Positions 1 through 11,060 of a stretch of 64,000 nucleotides of DNA are shown piece by piece. A program made the translations under genes and the position numbers. The first letter of the stretch is position 1. Every line of letters begins with the position of its first letter. Below the pieces are notes generated by a model. The model did no database searches, was not told where the DNA came from, and was given only the letters and a program-made list of their open reading frames with translations. Origin of the DNA: Candolleomyces eurysporus (Eukaryota; Basidiomycota; Agaricomycetes; Agaricales; Psathyrellaceae); the NCBI GenBank assembly GCA_027579435.1, contig JANBPK010000864.1:51436-115435 (forward strand), written 5' to 3'.

Positions 1-333
1 AAGAGATGTATAAACCTGTCCACTATATAGTGTCCAGGAATTCCATACAATGGCCCGTCCGGGCATCCCTGGACACGCGGGTGTTGATGTAGAAAATTTG
101 ATTTATTAAATTCCGATTTGCTGGAGAGCTCAGGTTTGTGGTTGGTATTTAGAATTGCGGAACGGGGACGAGAAATAGAGCAGATTTCAAAGAGTAAGAG
201 GAGATGAACGGCTACCAAAGACAGTTAAGTTTTTGTTCTTTGGGATCACCAGCTGAATGAAGCCAAACGATAGCGTGTTGTGAAAGAAAACCTTGTTACC
301 GTATAGGCGTCCATATAAAAAAATTAAATTAAA
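1..333. other. Intergenic, with a 12-bp palindrome
   Basis: I see no gene here. Positions 21-32 form a perfect palindrome, CACTATATAGTG, flanked by TGTCCA and TGTCCAGG, with TGGACA again near position 71. The same TGTCCA/TGGACA hexamer is clustered at 36.7-37.6 kb, so this may be the edge of a related repeat running off the window. Confidence 0.4.
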
Positions 334-1556
334 TTAAAAAAGCGATAGTCGTACATTGCATCTTACTGTATTACATCCAGTCTGGTATGTGACGCGACCA
401 GGTAAAGTACCATACATCTTCCTCCAAAACCGCTGCCCTAAAAAGGCGAACATCGCGTCTAGATTCCACCAACCATACAACGTCGAAGGTGACCTCATCA
501 AGCTTTCGTGGCATGTAGGACATGTCTGAGTAGGGCAATATAGCCTCTGCCTGTGGAGCAGGGATGATTTTTTTTTACCTGTGTGCAGTGACATTAGTTC
601 ATGAACGCGAAATGGAAATAAACATGTACGACTAACCACACAAGGGGATATTCCAGCAATGCTTATCTCGTAGGTGTCGAGGACCCAGTGGAATTATCGG
701 ATTTGCAGTCGTCACGTCGACCTTGAAGCCTTTGCTGAGGTACTTCTGCGCCCATGCTGGAGGCCAGGTCTCGATGATACTCGCCCGGGAGCATACTATG
801 AAAACACGTTCCAGAAAGGTTGCCTTTGAGAACACCGATATGGCCTCGTTGGCAACCATGAAGTTCATGACTCCAGCTGGGGTTTTTTTAGCGTCAGCTA
901 ACGTTGAAGATGATTTAAGGAGACGAAGAGACAAACGTACTGGAATGGTAAGAATGAACTATATGCTCCACGGGATCCTGTGCGACTACTACCACTTGAA
1001 CTTTCAAGTTGGATGTAATCTTTCGATGGTAGCCATAGGCCTCCCTTTCAAAGTCGAAAATCTTGATTATTCCGTGTTTTCCGCCTCCTCTGTGAAATGC
1101 GCGTGTAGAAGTTATGCCGAACGCTTCATCGATCACATGGTAGTCTTCGGTACGTTTCTCTGGACCACCCCTTCCGATTCTCGAATAGCCCTCTCTAATA
1201 AGACGGAGTAAAACACGCAGAGCACCTCCGACTCTGACGACGACATCTAGGTCAGAGTCGGGGTTGGGGGGTAGACGATCGAAAAACCTGAGTACCTGCG
1301 ACCCTGAGATCACTCCGCCTGACTCTAGCAGTACGGTGCGAAATTGGTGCACGTCACCGAACCAAAGGGATAGGAAGTTTGAAACATTCCACGCACGGAG
1401 TTCGTATGCCACCACAATCTGCCTAATATTCATCGATGTGCTCGAGAGATTGGTGAGATCTAAGGGCGAGAGGTGACCGAACAACGTATCCAAGACAGCC
1501 TCGTCGCACTTGAAGAAGAAAGAGAGGAGAAAGTTTGCTACGTGGGGTGAGCGCAT
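334..1556 (-). CDS. F-box-like protein of the agaric type
   Basis: Three exons read on the minus strand: 1556-941, 876-637 and 578-334, 1101 nt in all (366 aa). Introns begin GTACGT and GTTAGT and end CAG. The N-terminus (FGHLSPLDLTNLSSTSMNIR, about residues 26-45) has the leucine-rich F-box-like pattern of many Agaricomycete proteins. The middle has the LRFFDRLPPNPDSDLDVVV segment and an HSTGVMNF motif that is formed only when intron 1 is removed. The C-terminal exon has the common RDKHCWNIPL segment. Such proteins are presumed substrate receptors of SCF ubiquitin ligases, but no target can be inferred. A relative lies at 31.8-33.0 kb. The last exon is the least certain part. Confidence 0.7.
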
Positions 1557-1817
1557 GATTGCGATGCACGGTCGGAAGGCCAGGAAGGGATTATATGGCT
1601 GCCTGGGTTCATAATATTAGATAAGCGATAACTCTGGACAACAGGTGATAAATATGGTTAACAGGGATTAAGTCCCTATTTAATCGGGGTAAGACGTATA
1701 AATTCTATAATATTTATAGTATACCTCCGGAGGATTCCTCTTGCACCTGAAGAAATTCAGCAAGCGAATTCTGGAGACAAACTACAACGATTNAAAAAAT
1801 TGTTTCAAGCGTTGAAG
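1557..1817. other. Intergenic between divergent genes
   Basis: This is the shared upstream region of the minus-strand F-box-like gene and the plus-strand gene at 1866. It is AT-rich, with one ambiguous base at 1793 beside a run of A. No other feature is visible. Confidence 0.4.
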
Positions 1818-1826
1818 TATAAAAAG
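1818..1826 (+). promoter_or_regulatory. TATA box of the gene at 1866
   Basis: TATAAAAAG lies 48 nt upstream of the proposed ATG, a normal distance for a fungal core promoter with a short 5' UTR. Confidence 0.6.
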
Positions 1827-2585
1827 GGCGCAGTTTAGGTTGAAACGGCTCTCTATAACAACAAGATGTCCTATTCATCGGCCCTCGACCACTGGAGCAA
1901 AACTCGCCTCTCCGGAGACGAAACTCCATTCACACAGGTCTCAGAGATGATTGGTGAAGGTTCGGACCGTTACTCCATCCAACGTTCAGGCGTTTTCAAA
2001 GGATCATGGCAGGTGAGTATCCTGTGTCCTTTTATATTTCTATGCTTACGAGCGTTTTATGCAGCTCTGGGACAATGAAACGGATTCTGCAGTGGTCGCG
2101 ACGCATGCATTCGTCATCGACTTCGCTTCAGACCTCATGTCTGGCAACTTTGTCCCAGATGGTGAAAAACCACCTAACGATATGCTCGACTACCAATGGT
2201 AAGACTGTTTGCTTTTAGTTAAAGATGGGCAACACTTACTAGGTAACATTGCAGCAAAAGAGAACCTGGGCTGCAGGCTCAAATCACTTTAGCGTTCAAC
2301 ACAAAGGAAGACAAATCCGTTTACAGATGCGTCAAAGTACGTTCATTCAGTATAAATTTTCCTAGACACGCTGAGAATTCACCCTGACGGCCTTCATAGA
2401 CGGTAGAGGACTGGCTATCCAACATCTCAGATTTTAACACGCTGAAAAAGCCTAGATCAACCTGGATGTCACCCGAGAAAGACAACGAGGCCAACCAACA
2501 CCGGTACATTGTTAACTCCCCTTTGTTCCAGAAACGCACGGCTTTCAACTGTCCCGACGGGAAGTACTCCGTGAATTACGAAGTA

Positions 2586-2590
2586 CATCC
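2586..2590. repeat. Left target-site duplication CATCC
   Basis: CATCC directly precedes the 5' LTR (TGTTGAG) and recurs directly after the 3' LTR at 8287-8291. Five bases is the usual size for Ty1/copia integration. Confidence 0.9.
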
Positions 2591-3205
2591 TGTTGAGTAT
2601 TCTACTTTCTTTCTCTTATTGCTTATAGTCTACGATACTTTACACCACTATTTCTTATTCGATGCTCTCATCGACGGTCTCCTATTTTACGTTTCATCTC
2701 GGACTCTCGATTACTATTTGGACTTGTTTATTGTGTCAGCCCGATCGCCTCTTTATATATCATCTCGCCTGTAATCCGTCCCTCAGATTCTTCTATCAAT
2801 CTGAGGGTACGTCTATTTAGTTCTATCTCGCCTTTATCATTAGCTCACCCACAGTAGTTGTATTCACCAGTCTACTAGGTAGCTTACAGATTCCGAGGCA
2901 TTTTGACTCGGGTACATTGTTACCCTCGAGCCTTTGCCGCCAAGCTTTTGCAGTGATGGTGAGCTTTAAGCTCCGCCGCTCAATTTGGTATGTCATTCTC
3001 ATGTGCATCACCTTCATTCCATCCGCCTCCCGAAGTGTTTAGTTGAATGCATTGAAACCCCAACAGGTCAAAATGCCTCGGAGAACTGCCGTGCAAAGCA
3101 TCGGCCCATTGACCACAGGTTCTTCTATCAATCTGAGGTTGTATTCACCAGTCTACTAGCCGTCCCCACTGCCTTTCTACCATCGTCAGCCGACTGCTTT
3201 CGACA
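2591..3205 (+). repeat. 5' LTR with a 229-bp extra insertion
   Basis: This LTR is 615 bp against 386 bp for the 3' LTR. The difference is one block, about 2894-3122, bounded by a repeated TTC. The rest matches the 3' LTR almost base for base. Positions 2781-2806 form a hairpin with stem CCTCAGATT/AATCTGAGG, and the segment TTGTATTCACCAGTCTACTA is present twice in each LTR, showing an internal duplication older than this insertion. Confidence 0.85.
2893..3081. mobile_element. Nested MITE-like insert in the 5' LTR
   Basis: The extra block in the 5' LTR starts with CCGAGGCATTTTGAC (2893-2907) and holds the exact reverse complement GTCAAAATGCCTCGG at 3067-3081, giving a 189-bp unit with 15-bp perfect inverted ends. 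About 41 bp of extra sequence follows before LTR sequence resumes, so either the real right end lies further on or two events happened. No clear target duplication is seen. It encodes nothing. Confidence 0.5.
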
Positions 3206-3219
3206 GTTATGAGCCCCGG
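3206..3219 (+). promoter_or_regulatory. Primer-binding site (half-tRNA type)
   Basis: GTTATGAGCCCCGG follows the 5' LTR directly. It is complementary to the anticodon-loop region of initiator methionine tRNA (GGGCTCATAAC), the kind of internal tRNA priming known for Drosophila copia and yeast Ty5. It is not complementary to a tRNA 3' end. The ATG of the polyprotein lies within it. Confidence 0.7.
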
Positions 3220-6200
3220 TAGCGACACCGTAACCCTCTCCAAGCTTTATAGGCTAAAGGAAGATGGTTCCAACTGGGCAGCTTACCGAGACCGGACTAC
3301 CGACCACCTCAAAGGAAAGGGTCTCCGCAGCCACCTCAATGGCCGCGTTAAGAAACCAATCGAAATTGTCGAACGCTTCAACGATTCGAGCAACGCCATT
3401 CAATATTTTCAACCTAGCGACACCGTCTTTGCTACACCCCTCACGGCCGACGATATCGAGAAGTTCGAAATTGCCGCTTGCGAATACGACAAGAACGAGG
3501 GCATCGGCAGCGACGTACTCAATAATACCCTTCCCACATCCATCTACCGCGAAATCCAAACGTACAAAACACTCGCCGAGAAATGGTCCGCCCTGTCGTC
3601 CATGTTTGAGCATCGAGGCAACGTCGTTCAGTTCGACATCCTCGCCAAACTTCAAAATGCTCGTTACCAAGGCGGCTCGATGCGATCATTCCTTTCTCAA
3701 CTCACCGAGTGGAGGAATCAGCTTCTCGACAACGATTACACCCTCTCTGACTCCCAATTCGTCACATATATTACCTCTTCCCTCGCTTCCAACACCGACT
3801 ACCGTACACTTATTTCCGCTATCGAAGGGGCTGCCGAAATTTCGAACGCCAGCCTCACCTCGGAAGTATTGAAGAGGCGGCTGATAGCCGAGCACGAAGC
3901 GAGGAACGGTATCAATTCGAACGCCACCACTTCCGGATCGGGCTCTACCGCGCTCGCCGCAGGTCATTCGAAGGATACGAAAAGCGGGAAGAAGAAGAAG
4001 AAGTCGGAATATCATTGTACCATTTGCAATGTGAATGGGCACTCTAAGGAGAGGTGTTACGCGGAAGGGGGAGGACGTCATGATCAGGCACCCGAGTGGT
4101 ATAAAAAGAAGCAAGCCGAACGACTCGCTCAAGAATCCAAGAATGCGAACGCCGCTACTACTTCGACAGCTGCCAAGTCATCTTACACTTGTGTCGTCGA
4201 AGGTGTTTCTCGCTCCTTCAACCCAATTGCTTTATCCACTTCGAGAACCCCTGACAACTACCAGGGTATAATCCTCGATTGCGGCGCCAGTGACCACTTT
4301 ACCCCCTATCGTCATCTCCTCACCAATTTCGTCGAACTCCGAGAACATACGCGTGTGGCTGACAATCGCGCTACCTTTGTTGAAGGGAGAGGGACGATGG
4401 TGGTCGAGTTACCAATGGGCAACGGTCAACCCCCAACCACCCTCACTCTCACGAACATCTATTGCGTACCATCATTCGTATTCACCCTCATCTCGACTAC
4501 GCGAATAGACCTCGCTGGCTATGGCATACTTCAAAAGGGAGGCATGGCGACTATCACCGCTCCTGACAACACCACCATAGGCCGTGTTCCTCTCACACGA
4601 GGACTATATCGCGTTACAGACCCACTCGGCGGCTCCGACGGATCAGGACCACTGCGCGCTAACTCTATCACAATGTCGTTGATGGATTTTCACATCGTCA
4701 TGGGCCACCGGAGTTTTGGGGATTTGAAGAGGATGATAGAGGGAGGAATGGTCGAGGGGATCAAGGTCAAGGACCTATCAGGTGCGCCTCCGATTTGCAG
4801 AACGTGCGTCAAGGCGAAGGCCATTCGTAAGCCCTTCAAGGAGAGTAGATCTCCTCACCCAACGGCCTATGCTCAGGAGATCTCTTCCGACGTTTGGGGA
4901 CCTGCTTCAGTCGAATCTATCGGTTGCAAGAACTATTTCGTTCTTTTTATTGACCGCTTCTCTCACGAAACCCTCGTCTATTTCCTTCGCAACAAATCCG
5001 ACACCTTCGACGCTTACCAGCAGTACGAGGCCTGGGTACGTGTTCAACGCGATGCCAGCATTAAAGTACTTCGTTCGGATCGAGGGGGAGAATACCTGGG
5101 CGCCGAGTTTGCTTCACACCTCAAACACAAGGGCACCATTCGCAAACTTACAACCCACGACTCGCCACAATCGAACGGGATCGCTGAACGTGCTATGGGC
5201 GTTCACGTTTCAACCGCCCGCGCTCTCCTCATTCAATCCAAACTCCCTACGTTCCTCTGGGCCGAAGCGATTCGCTTCAGCGTCTGGCTTCACAACCGCC
5301 AGTTCACCACTTCAGTTCCGACTCTCAAGACTCCTTACAAAATCGTTACCGGGAGCAAACCTAACCTCTCGACGCTCCATCCTTGGGGAGCTAAGGTCCT
5401 CGTTAAGGATCTGAAGGCCGGTAAACTTCAATCTCGCATACGAGAAGGACGTTATTTGGGGCCGGACGAGGAGTCGTTGGGAAGTAGGATATATTGGGAG
5501 GGGAAGCGATCTATTACAGTGGAACGGGAGGTTTTCTTCGACATACCGGATGCTGGAAGCGTGTCCGTTGAGGGGGAAACTGGTAGTGACGATGAAGACA
5601 AATTCATCTACCTTTTCAACAACTCCACTTCCAACAATCAACGACCTCAACCAGCGCTCCATTTTCCTCAAGAGGATGATGACCAACCTGGCGAATATGC
5701 CGCCGACGACGACGTTGTTCTGCCTCCTTCACTTCCTCCTAATCCTCCGCCTTCTCAACCTTCCGTCAACTACGGAGAGGAAGATGGTGACGACGAAATA
5801 CCCCCCTTGATGGAAGATTCAGACGACGAGGACGATGGAGATGAGGAGGATGATGAGGAGATAGAGAAGGAGTTGTTGCAGGGAGAAGAGGACGTGCGGG
5901 AGGAAGGGGGAGAAGGAACGCTGCCTACCGTTATCGAGCCTGTTAACGAAAATGTCTCGATGCCCGGCCACTTCAACACGCAAGAACCTTCGACTACTAG
6001 TCGTATGCGCAGGAATGTTGCGCCTCCTCCCGGTTTCTACGCTGAATCGAACCAGGAAGCTCGAGGGAGAGGTGCCAAGGTTCCTCAGCCATACACACCG
6101 AAGGAAGCTGCATTAGCCGCGCTCATTGCAGAAATCGACGAGATATTAGGGCAAGAGGGAGTTAGTGTTGGTGCTAATCAGGACTTGGTGTCTGCACTCA

Positions 6201-7906
6201 CCATGGCAATGGCTGCGTCTCAGGACTCGGATAGTCCATCATTTGAGGAAGCGATGGCCGGAGAGGAGAAGGAGAAGTGGATGGAGGCTATTAGGGAGGA
6301 GATGGCTCAGATCGAGAAAATGCACACCTACGATGTCGTAGAGGTCGACCGACGCGAAATACCGAATATTATCGGCTCAAGATTCGTGCTTCGTCGCAAG
6401 AGAGACACTCAAGGCAATATCGTCAGGTACAAGGCTCGACTCGTTGGCAAAGGCTACTCCCAACGTCCCGGAATCGACTTCAACGAAACCTTTGCTCCTA
6501 CCATCCGTCCAGTCACTCTACGCCTCATTCTAGCACTCGGAGTGACCATGGGCTCAGCAATTGAGCAAGGTGATGCGAAGAACGCGTACCTCAATGGCGT
6601 CTTACCTCCAAACGAAATTATCTATATGCACCTTCATCCAATCTTCTACAAGCTCAACCACAGTCTTATTCCTCGTTGCGACCGCGCTAAGGCAAACGGC
6701 AAGACGCTCGTACTTCGACTCTGGCGTCCTCTCTATGGTATCAAGCAAGGCGGAAATAAGTGGTACGAAGAGCTATGCTTCGTGCTCAAGAAGCTCGGCC
6801 TCACCAAGTCGAACACCGATCACGCCCTCTTCTATCGCTTCAAGTCCCCTTCCGAGTACTGCCTGTTAGGAGTCGCAACCGACGATTTTACCTATGTCGC
6901 CGACTCTACAGGAACCGTCAAGAAGTTGAAGACCGAGATGGGGGAGCACATGGAGTTAGCAGAGATGGGGGAACTTAGCTGGATCTTGGGAGTTGACGTT
7001 CGCAGGGACTTAAAGGCACACACTATATCTCTTTCTCAGTCTGCCTACATCACCCAGATTCTTGAACGATTCGGTATGACGAACAGCAAGAATGCCACCA
7101 CCCCTCTCGAACCACACATCGACCTCACTCCCGGCTCCGAGCATGTCTCTACCGCTTTACTTCCACCCAAGAAGAAGTCAGAGTATCGCGAACTCGTCGG
7201 ACTTCTCATGTACCTTAGTGTCATGACCCGTCCCGACCTCGCTTCTGCTCTCGCTATACTCGCTCGCTACCTCGAACAGCCTCACACCACCCACATGGAA
7301 GCTGGTCTCCATGTCCTTCGATACATCAAGGCGACTAGAGAGTTCCATCTCACTTTGGGCGGGAAGGACTTCGTTTTATCTGGTTACTCCGACGCTAACT
7401 GGGGCACGGAACTTCATCGGCACTCGATCTCGGGCTTTACCTTTTCGACTGGGACGGGCGTCATCTCTTGGAGCTCGAAGAAGCAACCTATCATCACCCT
7501 TTCTTCTACCGAGTCCGAATACGTCGCGTTAACCCATGCTGCTAAGTAAGCGAAATGGTTACGAACCCTAGCTCGCGAGATCTTACCTGTTGTTGGCCTC
7601 GGCTCTTACGTTGACAAGTTCAACCCTACCGTGCTCTATTGCGACAACCAGGGGGCAATAAAACTCTCCACCAACCCGGTCTTCCATGCTCGTACAAAAC
7701 ATATCGACATCCACTTCCATTTCATTTGCCAGACCATTACCTCTTGTGACCTCCAACTTATCTACTGTCCTACCGACGCTATGGTTGCCGACATCATGAC
7801 GAAGCAACTTGCGCGCGTCAAGTTCGCTCAGTTCAGGAAGATGATGGGAGTTCTCGGTCCAGACGAGTCAATCGACTCTGATGCTCGCATCGAGGGGGAG
7901 TGTTGA
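3209..7906 (+). pseudogene. Copia Gag-Pol polyprotein with one nonsense codon
   Basis: A single frame runs 1446 codons from an ATG inside the primer-binding site to TAA at 7547-7549. The same frame then continues to TGA at 7904-7906, six bases into the 3' LTR. In order: Gag region (about 1-260), CX2CX4HX4C zinc knuckle (about 270-283), protease with DCGAS where DSGAS or DTGAS is usual (about 356), GAG-pre-integrase, integrase with the DD35E triad near residues 560, 623 and 659, an acidic linker, and reverse transcriptase from about 1040. Its active-site box reads ATDDF where YVDDM/L is common. RNase H comes last. The internal stop falls in the TESEY...AAK region of RNase H, where relatives have a glutamate, so a single G to T change explains it. 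Only RNase H is cut. Confidence 0.9.
7893..7900 (+). promoter_or_regulatory. Polypurine tract
   Basis: AGGGGGAG abuts the 3' LTR. This is the expected primer position for plus-strand DNA synthesis. The tract is also read as the last codons of the polyprotein. Confidence 0.75.
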
Positions 7907-8286
7907 GTATTCTACTTTCTTTCTCTTATTGCTTATAGTCTACGATACTTTACACCACTATTTCTTATTCGATGCTCTCATCGACGGTCTCCTATTTTAC
8001 GTTTCATCTCGGACTCTCGATTACTATTTGGACTTGTTTATTGTGTCAGCCCGATCGCCTCTTTAAATATCATCTCGCCTGTAATCCGTCCCTCAGATTC
8101 TTCTATCAATCTGAGGGTACGCCTATTTAGTTCTATCTCGCCTTTATCATTAGCTCACCCACAGTAGTTGTATTCACCAGTCTACTAGGTAGCTTACAGA
8201 TTCTTCTATCAATCTGAGGTTGTATTCACCAGTCTACTAGCCGTCCCCGCTGCCTTTCTACCATCGTCAGCCGACTGCTTTCGACA
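7901..8286 (+). repeat. 3' LTR of the copia element
   Basis: 386 bp, beginning TGTTGAG and ending CGACA, followed by the duplication CATCC at 8287-8291. It lacks the 229-bp block of the 5' LTR. Because both LTRs are copied from one template at integration, the block must have entered the 5' LTR afterwards, or been lost here. Confidence 0.9.
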
Positions 8287-8291
8287 CATCC
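8287..8291. repeat. Right target-site duplication CATCC
   Basis: Second copy of CATCC. Leaving out one copy and the element restores the host codon boundary exactly. Confidence 0.9.
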
Positions 8292-8931
8292 GTGGATAGA
8301 GAGAAACTGTGTCCCTCACAACAGGTCCTGGATTCCCAACCCGTCCCTCGTTTCTGTTCTCGACGGCCTGACTGGGACTCTTCTCGATATTCGCGATGTG
8401 CCTGACTCAGACCTCGAGCAAGGCGATATCGTTAAGATGAAATTCAAGGTTACGTTCTCCGTTAACAGACAGAACTGGCTGACTACGTTGGTCCCGCTTC
8501 AAGTCGTCTGCGTTGGGCGCGTAGATCCTTCTGGTCCTCAAAACTCGGTTTACAGTGGAGACCATGAGGGTGTTATCTTGCTCAAGCCAGGATCAAAGCT
8601 TGCTCTCTTGCCAGGTATGACACTAATTCTAATATGTCTCTTTCATTATATGCTCACAAATGCGCCATCTCTTCCCAACAATTACTTTTTAGACCATGAA
8701 GAGCCGGCAAGACCAAAACGGGAACAGAGAGAAGGCGGCAGTCCTGATTGGGTTTCTATCAAAGAAGAAGAAGATTCTGTCAACCCGCCAGCCATTGGAG
8801 AAGATCGGGAGGGCAATCTCACTGACGAGGACGATATAGTGCACGTATCGTCCAAGGCGGACATTAAGGGTAAGAGGAAGGCCACTGACAAAGGCGATAG
8901 GCGAAAGCGGATCGTTAAAGCGAAGAAATGA

Positions 8932-9419
8932 CCAGATTGTTGAGCGGCTTGCACTCCTACGGGTACCGGAGGATGGCCTGTCTCGAAGGTTCATGAATCT
9001 TGTCGAATAAACCCACATTTACCCAGTTTAATCCAATAGCTGGTGCATAGTTGTACACGTAATCGATACACATCGACATCTTGAATACATATTTACAAAC
9101 ATAAATCGTTTAAAGCGTGAAAGTCGGCAGATAATTCACATGTAATTATAACAGGTATTGGTCCCAATGAAAGCGGCAGCAGCGCGAATATTCAAGATTA
9201 TATTCAGTTGTCTGAAGGACACAACGTCAATGTACAAGCAGTGACCACCTTACTAATCTAAGATCCATTCTAAGAGGACCCTATCCTTGAGGACAACAGG
9301 CTAGAGGTATAGCGCGTCCCCGATCCTACCCTTACCAATAGCAAAAAACACATCGACTTTTGATGAAACTGGCGATGACGTACGCCGTGAACCGAACCTT
9401 CGATGTCTCAAGCACAATT
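8932..9419. other. Intergenic, no gene seen
   Basis: AT-rich 3' flank of the disrupted gene. No open frame with recognisable content. Confidence 0.4.
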
Positions 9420-11060
9420 CTATTGCAGGCCGTAGTCCCACGTCGAATGTTCAGGTAGAAATAAGTTGGTGTCTCCGGTGCTTGTGGAACCAAGCGGACC
9501 GTTCCGATTAATACTATCCTTTTGGCCGCTACTTGAGGAGTCGCAACAAGCTTCACGTCGAGTGTCGTTGATGACAACGGGCATTGTCGAATGGATCAGA
9601 GGAAAGTTTGATCCGAATCCGTGGTCGATCAGCTGAACGTCAAATCCATGAATAAGTGAAGGATAAACATCCTCCGAGTGGTCCAAAGGAAAGATATTTG
9701 ATTGAGGATCCGTAGAGAGGATTTGCAACGGATGGGATGGACAGTACGCTGGGAAGAACCCAAGGTAGAGCCACATACTAACTTCGGCCGACAGGCTGAG
9801 ATCTTGGTCCAGTCTGAGATAATCGTCAACAGACGAGTTGCCTATATCTCGCGTCGCGAAATCCCTGCCAGGCAGTTGATGCATGGCTGCAGAGTCACAA
9901 GGACATGTCGACGGAAAATGGGATCCTGTGCGGTCTATTCCATCGTGCACGAGGTGGATAGGGGTGGGACCGAAAAGAAGGCAAGGGACCGATCCGTTGG
10001 GTTCGAGTCCTTCTGTGGACGGACTGCATAATCGTTGCCGGTCGGTAGTGCATGGCACCGGGGATGCGAAGGTTGGTGTTACTGCTGATTCTTGAAAAAT
10101 TTCATGTTCATCCGGGACGTTTACGATGGGTGGTTGCTCGATGCCTATATAATTCATCTATACCAGCTAGCACCTAAAAATCGAACATGCTTACTTTCGC
10201 GATCCTTATCATGGCCGACAGCGAGACACAGGTCTAAGGGGTCCTCGACCAACTTGAATTTCATAACCACCTCTATGTGTGTAGTAGGTTCGCAGTCAGT
10301 TAGGACGACAGACATCATGCGGTTCAATGTGGCAGAGTGCTTTTTCAAGGTGATGACCAAAGACACAACCAATGCTGGTGGTTCGTCAACNAAAAAATTA
10401 CCGAATATGCGAAAAGGCTACTCACCCTCGAAACTACCACGTAGAAATTTATCTGCCACGAAAGGCGGTAAAAAACCTTTGCCCTGTACCCACGAAGTCG
10501 ACGATTCCTCGAGCGTAAAAGGCAATCTATGCTCGATGGTGTGGGCGGAGGAAATCTCTCTGACGGCCGCCTTCTGGCTAATTTTCCAGTCTGTTTGCAG
10601 CAGTATGTGTGCGCTCGCAATATGCGAACCCTGTACTTCCATAGAAAAGTGGCGATCCAGAAAGGTACTTGATGTCTGCAGCGTCGTAGATTTGTCGACC
10701 ATTGTTCCGTTTTCGGTCACGGACACGTCAACGTTTGCGCGGAGGACAGAACGGGCGAGGAGGTCCCTGTCTAGGTCCTCAGCTTGCGTTATTCTTGACG
10801 AATCATCGAAATAACCAGAAGAGGATGGAGCCAGATGGGTAAATGCTGGGTGAACATCTGGATCGTAGTCGCGCTTCATGCACCTAAGTCTTGACCTTAT
10901 CTTTGTTGGTGGGACGTGGATGTTATACGCGTGCTGGAAGTAAAAATCGATGAACCTGGTCCTGAGCGGCCACACACCGTCTTGCTGGCCGACGTCGAAA
11001 GCATCGGACTGAAGAGCGCCCAATATTGAGATGGACCTATAGTACGACGAGAGGGCTATA
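9420..11060 (-). CDS. Possible multi-exon gene, unknown function
   Basis: Three long open stretches on the minus strand can be chained: about 11060-10418, 10372-10154 and 10157-9420. The first contains RTRFIDFYFQHAYNIHVPP, whose pattern faintly recalls the middle homology region of fungal Zn2Cys6 transcription factors, but no zinc cluster is found upstream. The last is a serine/proline-rich tail ending STWDYGLQ. An ambiguous base at 10391 lies between two pieces. Splice sites are not all clear, and the region could equally be a decayed gene. Confidence 0.3.

Larger units (their letters stand above)
2591..8286 (+). mobile_element. Ty1/copia LTR retrotransposon
   Basis: The element is 5696 bp and is bounded by LTRs that begin TGTTGAG and end CGACA. 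It is flanked by the duplication CATCC. Internal order is 5' LTR, primer-binding site, one gag-pol frame, polypurine tract, 3' LTR. The order protease, integrase, reverse transcriptase, RNase H defines Ty1/copia (Pseudoviridae-type) rather than Ty3/gypsy. Over their shared part the two LTRs differ at only a few positions, so insertion was fairly recent. The copy is probably immobile on its own because of a nonsense codon in RNase H. It sits in the sense orientation inside a host gene. Confidence 0.95.
1866..8931 (+). pseudogene. Hypothetical gene disrupted by a copia element
   Basis: Six exons can be followed: 1866-2012, 2065-2198, 2255-2336, 2400-2590, 8292-8614 and 8693-8931. With the retrotransposon and one copy of the target duplication left out they total 1116 nt, so the ancestral gene encoded 371 aa with no stop. 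Introns have GT-AG ends; the last (8615-8692) is 78 nt and has no in-frame stop. I do not recognise the family. The C-terminal exon is acidic then lysine-rich (it ends KRIVKAKK), suggesting a nuclear location signal. The segment around 8450-8520 (NWLTTLVPLQVVCVGRV) looks like folded beta-strand sequence. A TATA box stands upstream. The gene is interrupted in its fourth coding exon and should be non-functional in this allele. Confidence 0.7.

Noticed and set aside
3264..3872. Second long plus-strand frame near the start of the copia polyprotein
   Set aside because: It overlaps the Gag region in another frame, and the used frame has recognisable domains throughout.
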